A DNA stretch of 64,000 nt from Antedon mediterranea (Eukaryota > Echinodermata > Crinoidea > Comatulida > Antedonidae): positions 16,216,101 through 16,280,100 of the forward strand of contig NC_092677.1 in NCBI RefSeq assembly GCF_964355755.1, in the 5' to 3' direction. Below are positions 62,601 through 64,000 of this stretch, in pieces; within the stretch, counting starts at the first letter, position 1; every line of letters starts with the position of its first letter. The notes beneath the pieces are model-generated. The model was not told where the DNA came from. It was given only the letters and a program-made list of their open reading frames with translations, and did no database searches. Position numbers and translations under genes: made by a program.

Positions 62601-64000
62601 GAAAAACATTGTAATTACAATAGTTGATGCTTACAAAACACAAAATCATTGGGCTGAAACAAAATGGCAGGTTCTATGGAAAGTCTGGTCTCCTTTCCAA
62701 TGGTGGTCAGAGAGAATTTGGGGCTATTGGAAGATTGGGAAAGTTTCAGGTTTTCAGGGAGCCTTGTTTTGGGACATTTGCATAAAGCAGCTATGACATA
62801 GTTACAACTTACATCCTGTTAATTCACTGCGACGACCTACAACACAATATGCCTATTCCGCAGGTCTTTAGTCATCACAAATCAGAAGCTTAATCATATT
62901 GCTTGAAAGGATTAGTAAATGAATGCAATATAGTAGTTATAACAACAATTTCTGCATTCGAATAAAGAAAACTTGAATGAATCAAATACAGTAGTAAGCA
63001 CTAGGAAAAACAATGAAAACCGTTGACAGCAGACAACATACTCATGCCTATTCCAATCGAAACATGCGGACATACTTAGCTGTGATTGGTAGAGAGAGTA
63101 TTTCTGTTCCGACTCCATCAACGTCTACCACCATTACCATATCATACTTCTTCAAAGTGTTGGCTATTAGCTGAATCTATAAGAAACAAATACAAGTACT
63201 CATTTTTTAATACATTCTTAGGAAACAAAATTTTTATTACTCAATGTCTCCGGCAGATATCATGAATAATGCATGAGATGAATAATTGCAAAAGATAGCT
63301 GACATATTTCCTAAATATCACTTAATCTACCCCTCTAAATAATCTCTCTCAAACATTCAAAAAAGAAATAGAAGATGTTATTGCAGAAGAACCTCTCCTT
63401 TGGGACACCCGTATTAAGGGGACATTTTTCTGTGAAATGAATGAGGAGCAATACCCCACAATACAGCCAACCCTTATTTTAATTTTAAGAGGACACATAA
63501 GTTTGGGTCTGAGGTGTCCCCTTAATAGGTGTTCCACTGTACTACTTGAATCTATGTCACTTTAATACTAAATTCTTCAGTACCAACCTGTATTTTCAAT
63601 TCACTCTGTGGATCTATCATGCCATTATCTGGTGTGATTGTAAACTCTTTGGGAAATTTACTGTGTCCAGTCTTGCCCAGGGTTGTATCACCGTTAGATG
63701 CACATACTGTATCGTCAGTCCCATCTCCAGGAACACGCAACGCAAACTTCATCGGCACTAAAGCTGTGTTGACTAATGTTGCGCACTGAATATTTGTGAA
63801 TCCTGTAAAAGAATATAAATAATTTCATAAATCTGTTTTATTCACGACATCTTTTTCTAATAAACTGCTTAGAATATTTAATCAACAATAAAAAACCATA
63901 GCACACAATTATTCATTAACATTTATTTCTATTGTATAGATGATAAATGCAACAGTTGAATTACCATATGAAATAGTTCCAAACTTGAGACGTGGGACAT
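23159..64000 (-). CDS. HYDIN: HYDIN, axonemal central pair protein (70 exons seen, N-terminus off window)
   Basis: HYDIN is a giant structural protein of the C2 microtubule projection of the ciliary central pair; its loss causes ciliary immotility and hydrocephalus in vertebrates. Seventy coding exons, listed separately, join by GT-AG junctions that agree in phase throughout and give 4,760 residues plus a stop. Many exons contain the xFG motifs of ASH/MSP immunoglobulin-like domains (INFGE, LDFGYV, VDFGCI, LEFGEV). About 1,550 residues from the window's first codon lies the adenylate-kinase-like domain specific to HYDIN (GAPVSGKT P-loop; LPEDLLVEIL; CHRGIVFDGLETLF). Acidic and Lys/Glu-rich coiled-coil exons follow, then many more Ig-like domains to the C-terminus. 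CFAP47, a relative, lacks the kinase-like domain, so HYDIN is the better call. Human HYDIN is about 5,100 residues, so roughly 400-500 N-terminal residues should lie to the right of the window (inference). Confidence 0.95.
24030..24254 (-). CDS. HYDIN: HYDIN exon 69
   Basis: 75 codons, phase 0 at both ends (acceptor attacag, donor gtatag). Peptide begins GCLVFEYLPLKIGSTQGKLT and ends VKAEYTCK. Confidence 0.92.
24517..24747 (-). CDS. HYDIN: HYDIN exon 68
   Basis: 77 codons, phase 0 at both ends, donor gtaaga. Begins VLFKNEQTNEFQFYYITFKG and ends LPTQLVIPPQSE. It lacks a long ORF with a start codon but reads cleanly between splice sites. Confidence 0.9.
25038..25188 (-). CDS. HYDIN: HYDIN exon 67
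   Basis: Starts with the last base of a split Arg codon. Reads FKVYIEMIKPDKLDPATTIK and ends HKESSYAAK. Acceptor ttcttgcag, donor gtacgg. Confidence 0.92.
25352..25515 (-). CDS. HYDIN: HYDIN exon 66
   Basis: Begins GTVFFALPDGNGLLYNLTGV and ends NWLKRPQ plus two bases. Acceptor ttttacag, donor gtaaac. Confidence 0.92.
25849..26142 (-). CDS. HYDIN: HYDIN exon 65
   Basis: 98 codons, phase 0 at both ends. Begins KLRCNIEGGKPLKLVLTGMC and includes NLHNRTNRRWQLKPIIEGEH, a typical strand pattern of an MSP-like domain. Confidence 0.93.
26519..26654 (-). CDS. HYDIN: HYDIN exon 64
   Basis: Reads FKWNLEKFAPDFSISPVAGY and ISPGMTVSFEIIFQPQELCN, the ASH-domain consensus 'F...P..G.i.pg....i.v.f.P'. Confidence 0.93.
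26787..26956 (-). CDS. HYDIN: HYDIN exon 63
   Basis: Begins VMLECEGLSQPLFVVNGSCQ and continues PFGAVSMRSSTTRKLLMYNT before DIGA. Phase 0 in, phase 2 out. Donor gtaagt. Confidence 0.9.
26997..27088. repeat. Three direct repeats of 35 bp in an intron
   Basis: gatagctattgggagatatt with following ttaatattaaagaatt occurs at 26997, 27032 and 27067, the last truncated. Confidence 0.8.
27238..27373. repeat. Small intronic inverted repeat
   Basis: gtgcaggcaatatttt near 27242 pairs with aaatattgcctgcac near 27358. No coding content between. Confidence 0.5.
27421..27892 (-). CDS. HYDIN: HYDIN exon 62
   Basis: Long exon of 472 bases. Begins LDCNYTSTSFLDVHFSAQVL after a split Ser codon and ends CRIPQFTEE. 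Contains GALRIGKAVKKTIPIVNKSP, the start of another Ig-like domain. Confidence 0.93.
28192..28361 (-). CDS. HYDIN: HYDIN exon 61
   Basis: Begins VASGPSFPISIVGSCVSPSL, includes HDFGPCFIHRAGMPTHTVLL and ends KDNKDI plus two bases. Confidence 0.92.
28440..28560 (+). mobile_element. SINE-tail-like fragment
   Basis: agctcttaaaaagaatccat, gcatcttcgaaaagactagt and gagttaccccagtgt resemble the tail of the SINE family also seen at 30.74, 59.03 and 61.8 kb (aaagaaccc-gtgcatctttt-gactaggggg-ttacccaggtgt). Confidence 0.4.
28778..28999 (-). CDS. HYDIN: HYDIN exon 60
   Basis: 74 codons, phase 0 at both ends. Begins IEVNEKAVRSFFIINSGKFN and ends SGIELLLK. Acceptor ttttaaag. Confidence 0.92.
29095..29771. 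mobile_element. 677-bp element with long imperfect TIRs in an intron
   Basis: Left end aagcctgttttcctgtcgac and tacgttgagttgcgttgagt; right end, inverted, aagcctgttttcctgtcaac and tacgttgagttgcattgagt. TTAA-like sequence sits at both borders. No transposase frame. A second hairpin (gttacgatcgttacgatcg region) lies at 29,230-29,270. Confidence 0.65.
30033..30240 (-). CDS. HYDIN: HYDIN exon 59
   Basis: Begins IPINVHFVPREQKEVNFNLK and ends with the xFG motif LNEINFGE. Donor gtagta. Phase 2 in, phase 0 out. Confidence 0.92.
30391..30538 (-). CDS. HYDIN: HYDIN exon 58
   Basis: Begins after a split Gly codon with NAAEETVYLTNNENKPFQFS and ends MDGTIPAHA plus two bases. Acceptor ttcaatag, donor gtaaga. 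Confidence 0.9.
30740..30985 (-). mobile_element. tRNA-derived SINE
   Basis: On the minus strand the head has a class III promoter: A box TGGCCAAGCGG (30962-30972) and B box GGTTCGAGGCT (30907-30917), about 45 bases apart as in a tRNA-Leu/Ser-like gene. The body (gagtcttctcggataaagac and ggtccagtgtacacatct) and tail (aaagaacctagtacatcttt) recur at 61.8 kb and, in part, at 59.0 kb. Confidence 0.7.
30950..31092. repeat. Minisatellite derived from the SINE head
   Basis: Five tandem copies of cactcatttaaccgctcggc-type units of about 26-33 bases. Each contains the SINE A-box region (aaccgctcggccactca), directly adjoining the SINE. Confidence 0.75.
31173..31338 (-). CDS. HYDIN: HYDIN exon 57
   Basis: Begins IYFEFIPNQLDVVESFWRFS and ends RSHINFRSILL plus one base of Gly. 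Donor gtaaga. Confidence 0.92.
31457..31820 (-). CDS. HYDIN: HYDIN exon 56
   Basis: 364 bases. Begins IPNLEPGKQGPVIAVHGKSV and includes NPRNFFIVNPTCQGYNFLWT, a motif strongly characteristic of HYDIN. Confidence 0.94.
32065..32340 (-). CDS. HYDIN: HYDIN exon 55
   Basis: Begins FFIANKGSIQLDYSWQVVME after a split Thr codon. Includes PFTITPDVGTIPAGKKQNFN and ends EHEGRLIC. An alternative acceptor at catag would break the frame. Confidence 0.92.
32752..32912 (-). CDS. HYDIN: HYDIN exon 54
   Basis: Begins VIETEPEPTYTIMEDSSRDI and ends VNFKDTLMFQTRVY plus two bases. Donor gtaagt. Confidence 0.9.
33030..33305 (-). CDS. HYDIN: HYDIN exon 53 (poly-Ala and charged linker)
   Basis: 92 codons, phase 0. 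Begins VADWDDRLRTVKWVDISQIP, then a Lys/Glu-rich linker with eleven consecutive Ala (mixed GCN codons). Ends MMEAPKPSKKK. The real frame is not the one with the longest start-to-stop ORF here. Confidence 0.9.
33483..33757 (-). CDS. HYDIN: HYDIN exon 52
   Basis: Begins APSNLIHFRDCHIGEQRQLT, includes RFQWPEHPQLKFLPAVGHLH and ends KIKFDKPIDQ. Classic MSP-like strands. Confidence 0.93.
33962..34225 (-). CDS. HYDIN: HYDIN exon 51
   Basis: Begins EIPVKRPHTASVIIGVDEIA, includes DVIFKPSEPVRCAATIRVSV and ends in an acidic stretch DDNDIENLIGDEEVI plus one base. Confidence 0.92.
34317..34422 (-). CDS. HYDIN: HYDIN exon 50
   Basis: Reads VDIDLDSPDNSFILKACGDT and ends ASDYNPEFD plus one base. Donor gtgagt. 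Confidence 0.9.
34790..35023 (-). CDS. HYDIN: HYDIN exon 49
   Basis: 78 codons, phase 0. Begins TYTGNFEVAVDGLSGAQAKQ, includes QGEGNLPRITVAKPNIRNKK and ends NEGTLPSK. Confidence 0.92.
35311..35748 (-). CDS. HYDIN: HYDIN exon 48
   Basis: 146 codons, phase 0. Begins DLAIDIHDRDPTQNPQGIPY, includes EDENRFLFGNVLVGRRSKAR and ends FSPPSMQ. Confidence 0.94.
35811..35934 (-). pseudogene. Decayed tandem copy of HYDIN exon 47
   Basis: Immediately downstream of exon 47 in the gene sense (41 bases between them) lies a diverged copy of that exon. It still has an acceptor-like cag and a readable start QEIDSGNHSKLLLGVFTVYS. A small deletion then shifts the frame to a stop at 35859-35861, and the donor is not conserved. 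The 41-base gap is too short for a usual intron, so ordinary alternative splicing between the copies is unlikely. Confidence 0.75.
35976..36117 (-). CDS. HYDIN: HYDIN exon 47
   Basis: Reads QDMGGGNQSRLQLGMFNVYP, then VLPGNQVIVQVDCLAETEGK and GDE. Donor gtgaga. The intact member of an exon pair; its decayed twin lies at 35811-35934. Confidence 0.93.
36365..36515 (+). repeat. Purine-rich tract in intron
   Basis: A G/A-dominated stretch with repeated gggagatgac and gtgaaaag motifs, without coding frame. The rest of this 1.1-kb intron (36118-37220) shows nothing I can name. Confidence 0.5.
37221..37307 (-). CDS. HYDIN: HYDIN exon 46 (basic/Ser linker)
   Basis: Short exon reading PPGGKRSKSRDDSSSGRSVA and KPKRADSM plus two bases. 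Phase 2 at both ends. Low complexity, but splice sites (tttcag, gtgtgt) and frame fit. Confidence 0.85.
37918..38011. repeat. Imperfect direct repeat in intron
   Basis: taagtatacagtaacata and gtgctaaagttctctccca occur twice in the same order, with an insertion in the second copy. The rest of intron 37308-38151 shows nothing. Confidence 0.6.
38152..38402 (-). CDS. HYDIN: HYDIN exon 45
   Basis: Begins VIEPSVTEGGEIIASIPVKL, then NDINFGAVLTHTRKQRTFII and ENKGEFDFKYFI, an ASH-domain start. Acceptor is a less usual tataag after a pyrimidine tract. Confidence 0.9.
38681..38849 (-). CDS. HYDIN: HYDIN exon 44
   Basis: Begins FVFESTNMCGPEQINLFSVI and continues PQKGLLVPNDRPTSVQVIFK. Ends LKCH. Confidence 0.92.
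39068..39267 (-). CDS. HYDIN: HYDIN exon 43
   Basis: Begins VSDAENIMGLLQTENIQVLA, then LDFGVIKVLDETKQTCSLKN and KGRYDIAY plus two bases. Donor gtatgt. Confidence 0.92.
39375..39573 (-). CDS. HYDIN: HYDIN exon 42
   Basis: Begins KDTKTIYLRNSTLLPVSWRI, a motif highly typical of HYDIN, and ends MKPINLKKTVRLE. Confidence 0.94.
40042..40494 (-). CDS. HYDIN: HYDIN exon 41
   Basis: 453 bases. Begins IVFPNRKKSKRTDEIVHKKY, then GPLLAGKSRDRYKEGKYPEN, both conserved HYDIN signatures. Ends LHFERVLLH plus two bases. Confidence 0.95.
40737..40919 (-). CDS. HYDIN: HYDIN exon 40
   Basis: Reads LSTFRWVIQPGGEVMLRLRF and ends VCAFPNISREP plus two bases. Acceptor gttaaag. Confidence 0.94.
41129..41352 (-). CDS. 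HYDIN: HYDIN exon 39 (low-complexity linker)
   Basis: Begins DDHPTPTGKLKGKDKTRAGA, continues with Ser/Arg- and Pro/Gly-rich sequence and ends LSAIQEPKSP plus two bases. Poorly conserved linker between the coiled-coil region and the next Ig-like domains. Confidence 0.87.
41353..41897. other. Intron, nothing recognised
   Basis: AT-rich intron sequence with no repeat family or RNA gene that I can identify. The same applies to the intron 41980-42561. Confidence 0.4.
41898..41979 (-). CDS. HYDIN: HYDIN exon 38
   Basis: Short exon reading NAAIEDKQKESEADIDLMTP then EKSFKDK. Phase 2 in, phase 0 out. Confidence 0.85.
42562..42713 (-). CDS. HYDIN: HYDIN exon 37
   Basis: Reads ILDGLGLGPNGPPIPPGASF, then SVVPYPVKRRPP and HYVFVASSPED, a conserved HYDIN block after the coiled coil. 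Confidence 0.93.
42884..43030 (-). CDS. HYDIN: HYDIN exon 36
   Basis: 49 codons, phase 0. Begins with acidic AAEDGEDNGEKEDGKEEIGV and ends QYGDKILQQGKLPNMSE. Confidence 0.88.
43190..43362 (-). CDS. HYDIN: HYDIN exon 35
   Basis: Begins QICIDPNADDADVDEIPMHP after a split Gly codon and ends in a Lys/Glu/Arg-rich coiled coil (KERERERERLEKERLEKEKA). Confidence 0.9.
43498..43667 (-). CDS. HYDIN: HYDIN exon 34
   Basis: Begins KKKKDRRPISNETAPEPEPE and ends FKAFEHSFKDIVKLLDRWDR plus TI. The last motif is conserved in HYDIN proteins. Confidence 0.9.
44043..44291 (-). CDS. HYDIN: HYDIN exon 33 (charged linker)
   Basis: Reads NKKKKGAKQQEKDGKTIAGK at the start and ends ETQCEETG plus two bases. Low complexity, with phase 2 at both ends. 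Confidence 0.87.
44524..44607 (-). CDS. HYDIN: HYDIN exon 32 (coiled coil)
   Basis: Reads EMEERLERERKEKELAALLE and LQKLEDE plus two bases. Donor gtgagg, acceptor ctccag. Confidence 0.87.
44962..45106 (-). CDS. HYDIN: HYDIN exon 31 (coiled coil after kinase-like domain)
   Basis: Reads LWEKQQEEEERQRLEEMSED and EYDALPDEEKAAIDLKRLKA, a conserved HYDIN segment. Acceptor atttaag, an atypical but in-frame site. Confidence 0.9.
45107..45820. other. Intron with a short hairpin only
   Basis: Apart from a small palindrome near 45,241-45,271 (acccaaagtttttcaaaact then tcgggt), I see nothing in this 714-base intron. Confidence 0.4.
45821..46004 (-). CDS. HYDIN: HYDIN exon 30 (end of kinase-like domain)
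   Basis: Reads LNDCHRGIVFDGLETLFSPN, matching the 'DG' strand of the adenylate-kinase-like fold. Then FFVTLKLEQSVLQAREKREK enters the coiled coil. Confidence 0.94.
46362..46651 (-). CDS. HYDIN: HYDIN exon 29 (kinase-like domain, insert and NMP-binding side)
   Basis: Begins SVSIGGAHSVISNRKTSTIS, a variable insert, and ends LPEDLLVEILAERLQ, the conserved helix of the HYDIN kinase-like domain. Confidence 0.93.
46900..47040 (-). mobile_element. Possible tRNA-like SINE, second family
   Basis: On the minus strand a GGCGGAGCTGTGGTTATACC A-box-like head is followed by a B-box-like AGGTTCAATCCTG. A similar arrangement occurs at 49.87-49.96 kb. tRNA resemblance is partial. Confidence 0.35.
47101..47352 (-). 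CDS. HYDIN: HYDIN exon 28 (P-loop second half)
   Basis: Begins with KTATAISLAKYYEAALLTID after a split Gly codon, completing GAPVSGKT, then GVVMESISNDNSVPGRKARE. Ends AMGAGS plus one base. Confidence 0.95.
47445..47568. mobile_element. Foldback element in an intron
   Basis: tcagatgtttgccctactgt and gatgtaattttgtacttt pair with aaagtacaaaattatgtcag and agtaggacaaacatctga. The arms are about 38 bases with a few mismatches and the spacer is about 45 bases. Confidence 0.65.
47715..47885 (-). CDS. HYDIN: HYDIN exon 27 (P-loop first half)
   Basis: Begins DNKKDDVSSLGVGELQEITP and ends GVSIIVHGAPVS plus one base of Gly. The following phase-1 intron splits the nucleotide-binding loop. Confidence 0.95.
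48030..48218 (-). CDS. HYDIN: HYDIN exon 26 (linker before kinase-like domain)
   Basis: Reads EDSSTTNGEKPGSIDDITSG and ends GKLIELKDQVKQ. Phase 1 at both ends. Confidence 0.88.
48305..48494 (-). CDS. HYDIN: HYDIN exon 25 (coiled coil with Ala run)
   Basis: Begins IFRLMKGYDEYSTILLPPRD and includes QELLDYFEEQKKKVEEQEQK. Ends in an Ala-rich run and KQE plus one base. The first motif is diagnostic of HYDIN. Confidence 0.94.
48757..48996 (-). CDS. HYDIN: HYDIN exon 24
   Basis: 80 codons, phase 0. Begins KVYAERIVVRLARSSQRITL, then LEPRLEFGQTLIEYGPILPH and ends DKQYLEEEK. Confidence 0.94.
49393..49539 (-). CDS. HYDIN: HYDIN exon 23
   Basis: 49 codons, phase 0. Begins VDKHVPMHLRRKLKPDRPKP and ends LNVQVKFMPSEE. 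Confidence 0.92.
49860..49965 (-). mobile_element. Possible tRNA-like SINE fragment
   Basis: On the minus strand GACCTCTGTGATCCAATGGT and CACAGGTTCAGATT look like A and B boxes. It is similar to the candidate at 46.9 kb. The rest of the intron 49540-50657 holds only the MITE at 50.49 kb. Confidence 0.3.
50491..50606. mobile_element. MITE family T, copy 1
   Basis: Ends gctttgtctacactatcaaa and tttgatagcgtagacagagc, with ctaa on both sides. Interior gatgtgcccaaatatggtag and gtgatatgacatcatcatg. Two further copies lie at 60.4 and 62.3 kb. Confidence 0.7.
50658..50699 (-). CDS. HYDIN: HYDIN exon 22 (42-bp small exon)
   Basis: Fourteen codons, KLTSQEKPVSATKK, between acceptor aaatttag and donor gtatat. 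It is in frame and in phase 0, so skipping would keep the frame. Confidence 0.7.
50905..51067. mobile_element. Near-perfect foldback element
   Basis: acaaataatgaatgtttttt, gtaatggtacaaataatggc and gaatgatgaaaggttatatc on the left are mirrored by gatataacctttcatcattc, gccattatttgtaccattgc and aaacattcattatttgt. The arms are about 70 bases around a cggctttgcctcg centre. Confidence 0.75.
51171..51365 (-). CDS. HYDIN: HYDIN exon 21
   Basis: 65 codons, phase 0. Begins IVNGPSLHLRLKANVTMPDM, then LEFGEVQCGQCKVITVQLHN and ends SDKDKKK. Confidence 0.94.
51484..51757 (-). CDS. HYDIN: HYDIN exon 20
   Basis: Begins ARLPDYFLDFGYVVLGTVRT, then NTGYFPVSFSVDRSALVATG and ends LEALVPVM. Confidence 0.94.
51870..52446. 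repeat. 21-bp minisatellite in an intron
   Basis: Unit ggtaccctggatacaacaata and variants, interrupted periodically by an acaaggtactcaggataaac-plus-atcaatta segment that recurs about every 130-150 bases, giving a higher-order pattern. A 91-codon open frame across it follows from the 21-base period. Confidence 0.9.
52467..52675 (-). CDS. HYDIN: HYDIN exon 19
   Basis: Begins LQAEFPSELELQMEVERLMV and ends TNRSKKPKKP plus two bases. Two in-frame acceptors six bases apart (ctgcag|ttgcag) allow a start at 52675 or 52669, a two-residue difference. Confidence 0.88.
52795..53268 (-). CDS. HYDIN: HYDIN exon 18
   Basis: 158 codons, phase 0. Begins LYDQVSEAEIVLRNSGKVGF, includes ASH-type GHIEAHSEQRLTIKFLPGIP and ends VQEDAKSICSMQ. 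Confidence 0.94.
53441..53650 (-). CDS. HYDIN: HYDIN exon 17
   Basis: 70 codons, phase 0. Begins VFDILPLYGCLMPGESDTVT and ends SYEFDSKDIDFGKR. Confidence 0.94.
53841..54251 (-). CDS. HYDIN: HYDIN exon 16 (charged linker)
   Basis: 137 codons, phase 0. Begins TTDVESKDLIIPTEDKGEIE, then a long Lys/Ser/Glu-rich linker, and ends YIQTITEPTVVGIEE. Confidence 0.9.
54371..54572 (-). CDS. HYDIN: HYDIN exon 15
   Basis: Begins YRWSFLEPEQPIVLYPQPVP, then an acidic stretch, and ends EEHQNTEELII. Confidence 0.9.
54823..54962 (-). CDS. HYDIN: HYDIN exon 14
   Basis: Begins DYISLRGEVFFPNLTFDKMD, then VDFGCILNDTEVTRYVNISN and ends SPMPV plus two bases. Confidence 0.94.
55471..55599 (-). CDS. HYDIN: HYDIN exon 13
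   Basis: 43 codons, phase 0. Reads EIAVGVGEHHKLTVQFDPAY and ends KVLTVSYLEHPHV. Confidence 0.93.
55600..56164. other. Intron, nothing recognised
   Basis: AT-rich. No repeat family seen. The neighbouring intron 54963-55470 contains a tatctgaatctgaatct tail near 55,330-55,351 that could be a LINE 3' end, but there is no coding part. Confidence 0.35.
56165..56302 (-). CDS. HYDIN: HYDIN exon 12
   Basis: 46 codons, phase 0. Begins HPDDVLEKQFGELEFSNVSS and ends INTNGEQVSTM. Confidence 0.92.
56741..56891 (-). CDS. HYDIN: HYDIN exon 11
   Basis: Begins PKVVNERLLCHAIIGKSSGK and ends PLLEFSSKQVAFRVDK. Acceptor after a T-rich tract (ttttaag). Confidence 0.92.
57011..58346 (+). repeat. 89-bp satellite, 15 copies, in a HYDIN intron
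   Basis: Starts of ctacattt...cccctatgaagggg units fall every 89 bases from 57,011; 1,335 bases is exactly 15 units. Copies differ only at two or three sites (gaaaca/aaaaca; tatg/tttg). Each unit contains ggggatgggtgggagagtga then gggaagggg, a match to the G-quadruplex pattern, and the palindrome gtagttttaaactac. Confidence 0.95.
58639..58751 (-). CDS. HYDIN: HYDIN exon 10
   Basis: Begins RMPAPQPPPRPVFKLIPSRF and ends ELDPGQSIDLVLEGCCD plus two bases. The next intron carries the 89-bp satellite. Confidence 0.92.
59030..59200 (+). mobile_element. SINE body/tail fragment, opposite orientation
   Basis: gtccagtgcagtgtacacat, aaagaacccagtgcatcttt and ggaagactagggggtttacc match the body and tail of the SINE at 30.74 kb. 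No tRNA head is seen here. Confidence 0.5.
59365..59506 (-). CDS. HYDIN: HYDIN exon 9
   Basis: Begins NSSCKRMFTLTNKGRRHQQM, then FWSSEGFP, and ends YNPKDVKYQ. 'NKGRR.Q...W..EGF' is a HYDIN signature. Confidence 0.93.
59848..59982 (-). CDS. HYDIN: HYDIN exon 8
   Basis: Reads FHDKLAMSFVNSQVHVVKLE, then AFGFGTTIVSNPPITPSINL and GHHF plus two bases. Confidence 0.93.
60214..60317 (-). CDS. HYDIN: HYDIN exon 7
   Basis: Reads VRPNSLWKVEPASGVIPPEE and ends VTVNLDDCI plus two bases. Confidence 0.92.
60425..60592. mobile_element. MITE family T, copy 2
   Basis: gctctgtctacactatcaaa at the left and tttgatagtgtggacggagc at the right, bordered by TTAA-like sequence. Contains a duplicated tatggtagtgatatg / atatagtagtgatatg segment. 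Confidence 0.7.
60849..61001 (-). CDS. HYDIN: HYDIN exon 6
   Basis: 51 codons, phase 0. Begins QVQLMCIGEGPVVHVTPHAI, then DWGQTQVLTDVTRMVELSNE and ends IPAEFSCSL. The frame stays open into the intron; the donor gtatta is chosen from phase and homology. Confidence 0.9.
61469..61633 (-). CDS. HYDIN: HYDIN exon 5
   Basis: 55 codons, phase 0. Begins VMDDLTAILYTSPEPTGIIH and ends FGIFGSSESPL. Donor gtaggt. Confidence 0.92.
61780..62026 (-). mobile_element. tRNA-derived SINE, second copy
   Basis: Same family as at 30.74 kb. B box GGTTTGAACC-type on plus at 61953-61963, A-box region ctgctcagcta at 62006-62016, body tttatccgagaagacttgtt and tail gaactaggttctttaatgtg. Confidence 0.65.
62252..62387. 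mobile_element. MITE family T, copy 3
   Basis: TTAA then gctctgtctacactatcaaa at the left; tttgatagtgtagacagatc then TTAA at the right. Interior aatatggtagtgatatgatg as in the other copies. Confidence 0.72.
62454..62589 (-). CDS. HYDIN: HYDIN exon 4
   Basis: Begins CVVPPVVVVTPILDYTRCFL and ends NDSDLPAKYDLIPQ. Confidence 0.93.
63076..63176 (-). CDS. HYDIN: HYDIN exon 3
   Basis: Reads IQLIANTLKKYDMVMVVDVD and ends GTEILSLPITA plus two bases, a conserved HYDIN block. Confidence 0.93.
63365..63541. mobile_element. Transposon-like repeat fragment
   Basis: gaacctctcctttgggacac and ccgtattaaggggacattt on the left resemble the inverse of ggtgtccccttaataggtgt and tccactgta on the right, suggesting a degenerate non-autonomous DNA element. 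Confidence 0.45.
63588..63802 (-). CDS. HYDIN: HYDIN exon 2
   Basis: Begins FTNIQCATLVNTALVPMKFA after a split Gly codon and ends MIDPQSELKIQ. Confidence 0.93.
63965..64000 (-). CDS. HYDIN: HYDIN exon 1 of this window (5' end cut by window edge)
   Basis: Reads VPRLKFGTISY plus one base, the xFG start of an ASH-type domain. The exon and the gene continue to the right of the window. Confidence 0.85.

Noticed and set aside
23159-64000. CFAP47 as an alternative identity for the gene
   Set aside because: The adenylate-kinase-like domain with GAPVSGKT and the KYILSTET / GKSRDRYKEG blocks are HYDIN features not found in CFAP47.

Overview
The window is AT-rich animal DNA. It has spliced genes with GT-AG introns, many small transposon relics and tRNA-derived SINE-like repeats, and no operon or bacterial signal. 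The one gene I can support is HYDIN, on the minus strand. HYDIN is the giant protein of the central pair apparatus of motile cilia, so the organism is a metazoan with motile cilia. Long introns full of short inverted-repeat elements and the AT-rich composition fit a marine invertebrate, possibly a deuterostome such as an echinoderm; that assignment is inference only.

Right part, 23.2-64.0 kb: HYDIN runs right to left. I read 70 coding exons, from a partial one at the right edge (63965-64000) to the stop codon at 23159. All 69 junctions use GT-AG and agree in phase. The summed coding length (14,285 bases, two of them belonging to a split codon) gives 4,760 residues plus a stop with no frame break. 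The first few hundred residues lie beyond the right edge. The protein is a chain of immunoglobulin-like ASH/MSP domains. In the middle is the HYDIN adenylate-kinase-like domain with an intact P-loop (GAPVSGKT), followed by charged coiled-coil exons. Introns carry a 15-copy 89-bp G-rich satellite, a 21-bp minisatellite, a minisatellite grown from the head of a SINE, three copies of one MITE family, several foldback elements, and a decayed tandem copy of an exon.

Middle, 9.3-21.95 kb: a 12.7-kb array of about 285-bp units. Each unit is itself made of hairpin-forming palindromes. The array is in three blocks of alternating orientation (+, -, +). Two roughly 2.6-kb stretches (12.83-15.40 and 18.94-21.52 kb) are near-identical inverted copies. 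The array starts about 1.2 kb past the HYDIN stop. The many similar short ORFs in it follow from a unit length divisible by three, and I do not regard them as genes.

Left part, 1-9.3 kb: no intact gene. It holds several copies of a dispersed repeat with decayed coding character (1.5-5.7 kb), a decayed coding fragment (0.64-0.98 kb), the 3' end of a LINE-type retrotransposon (6.57-7.05 kb), single relics of the array unit, foldback elements, and a MITE nested inside another MITE (7.97-8.93 kb).
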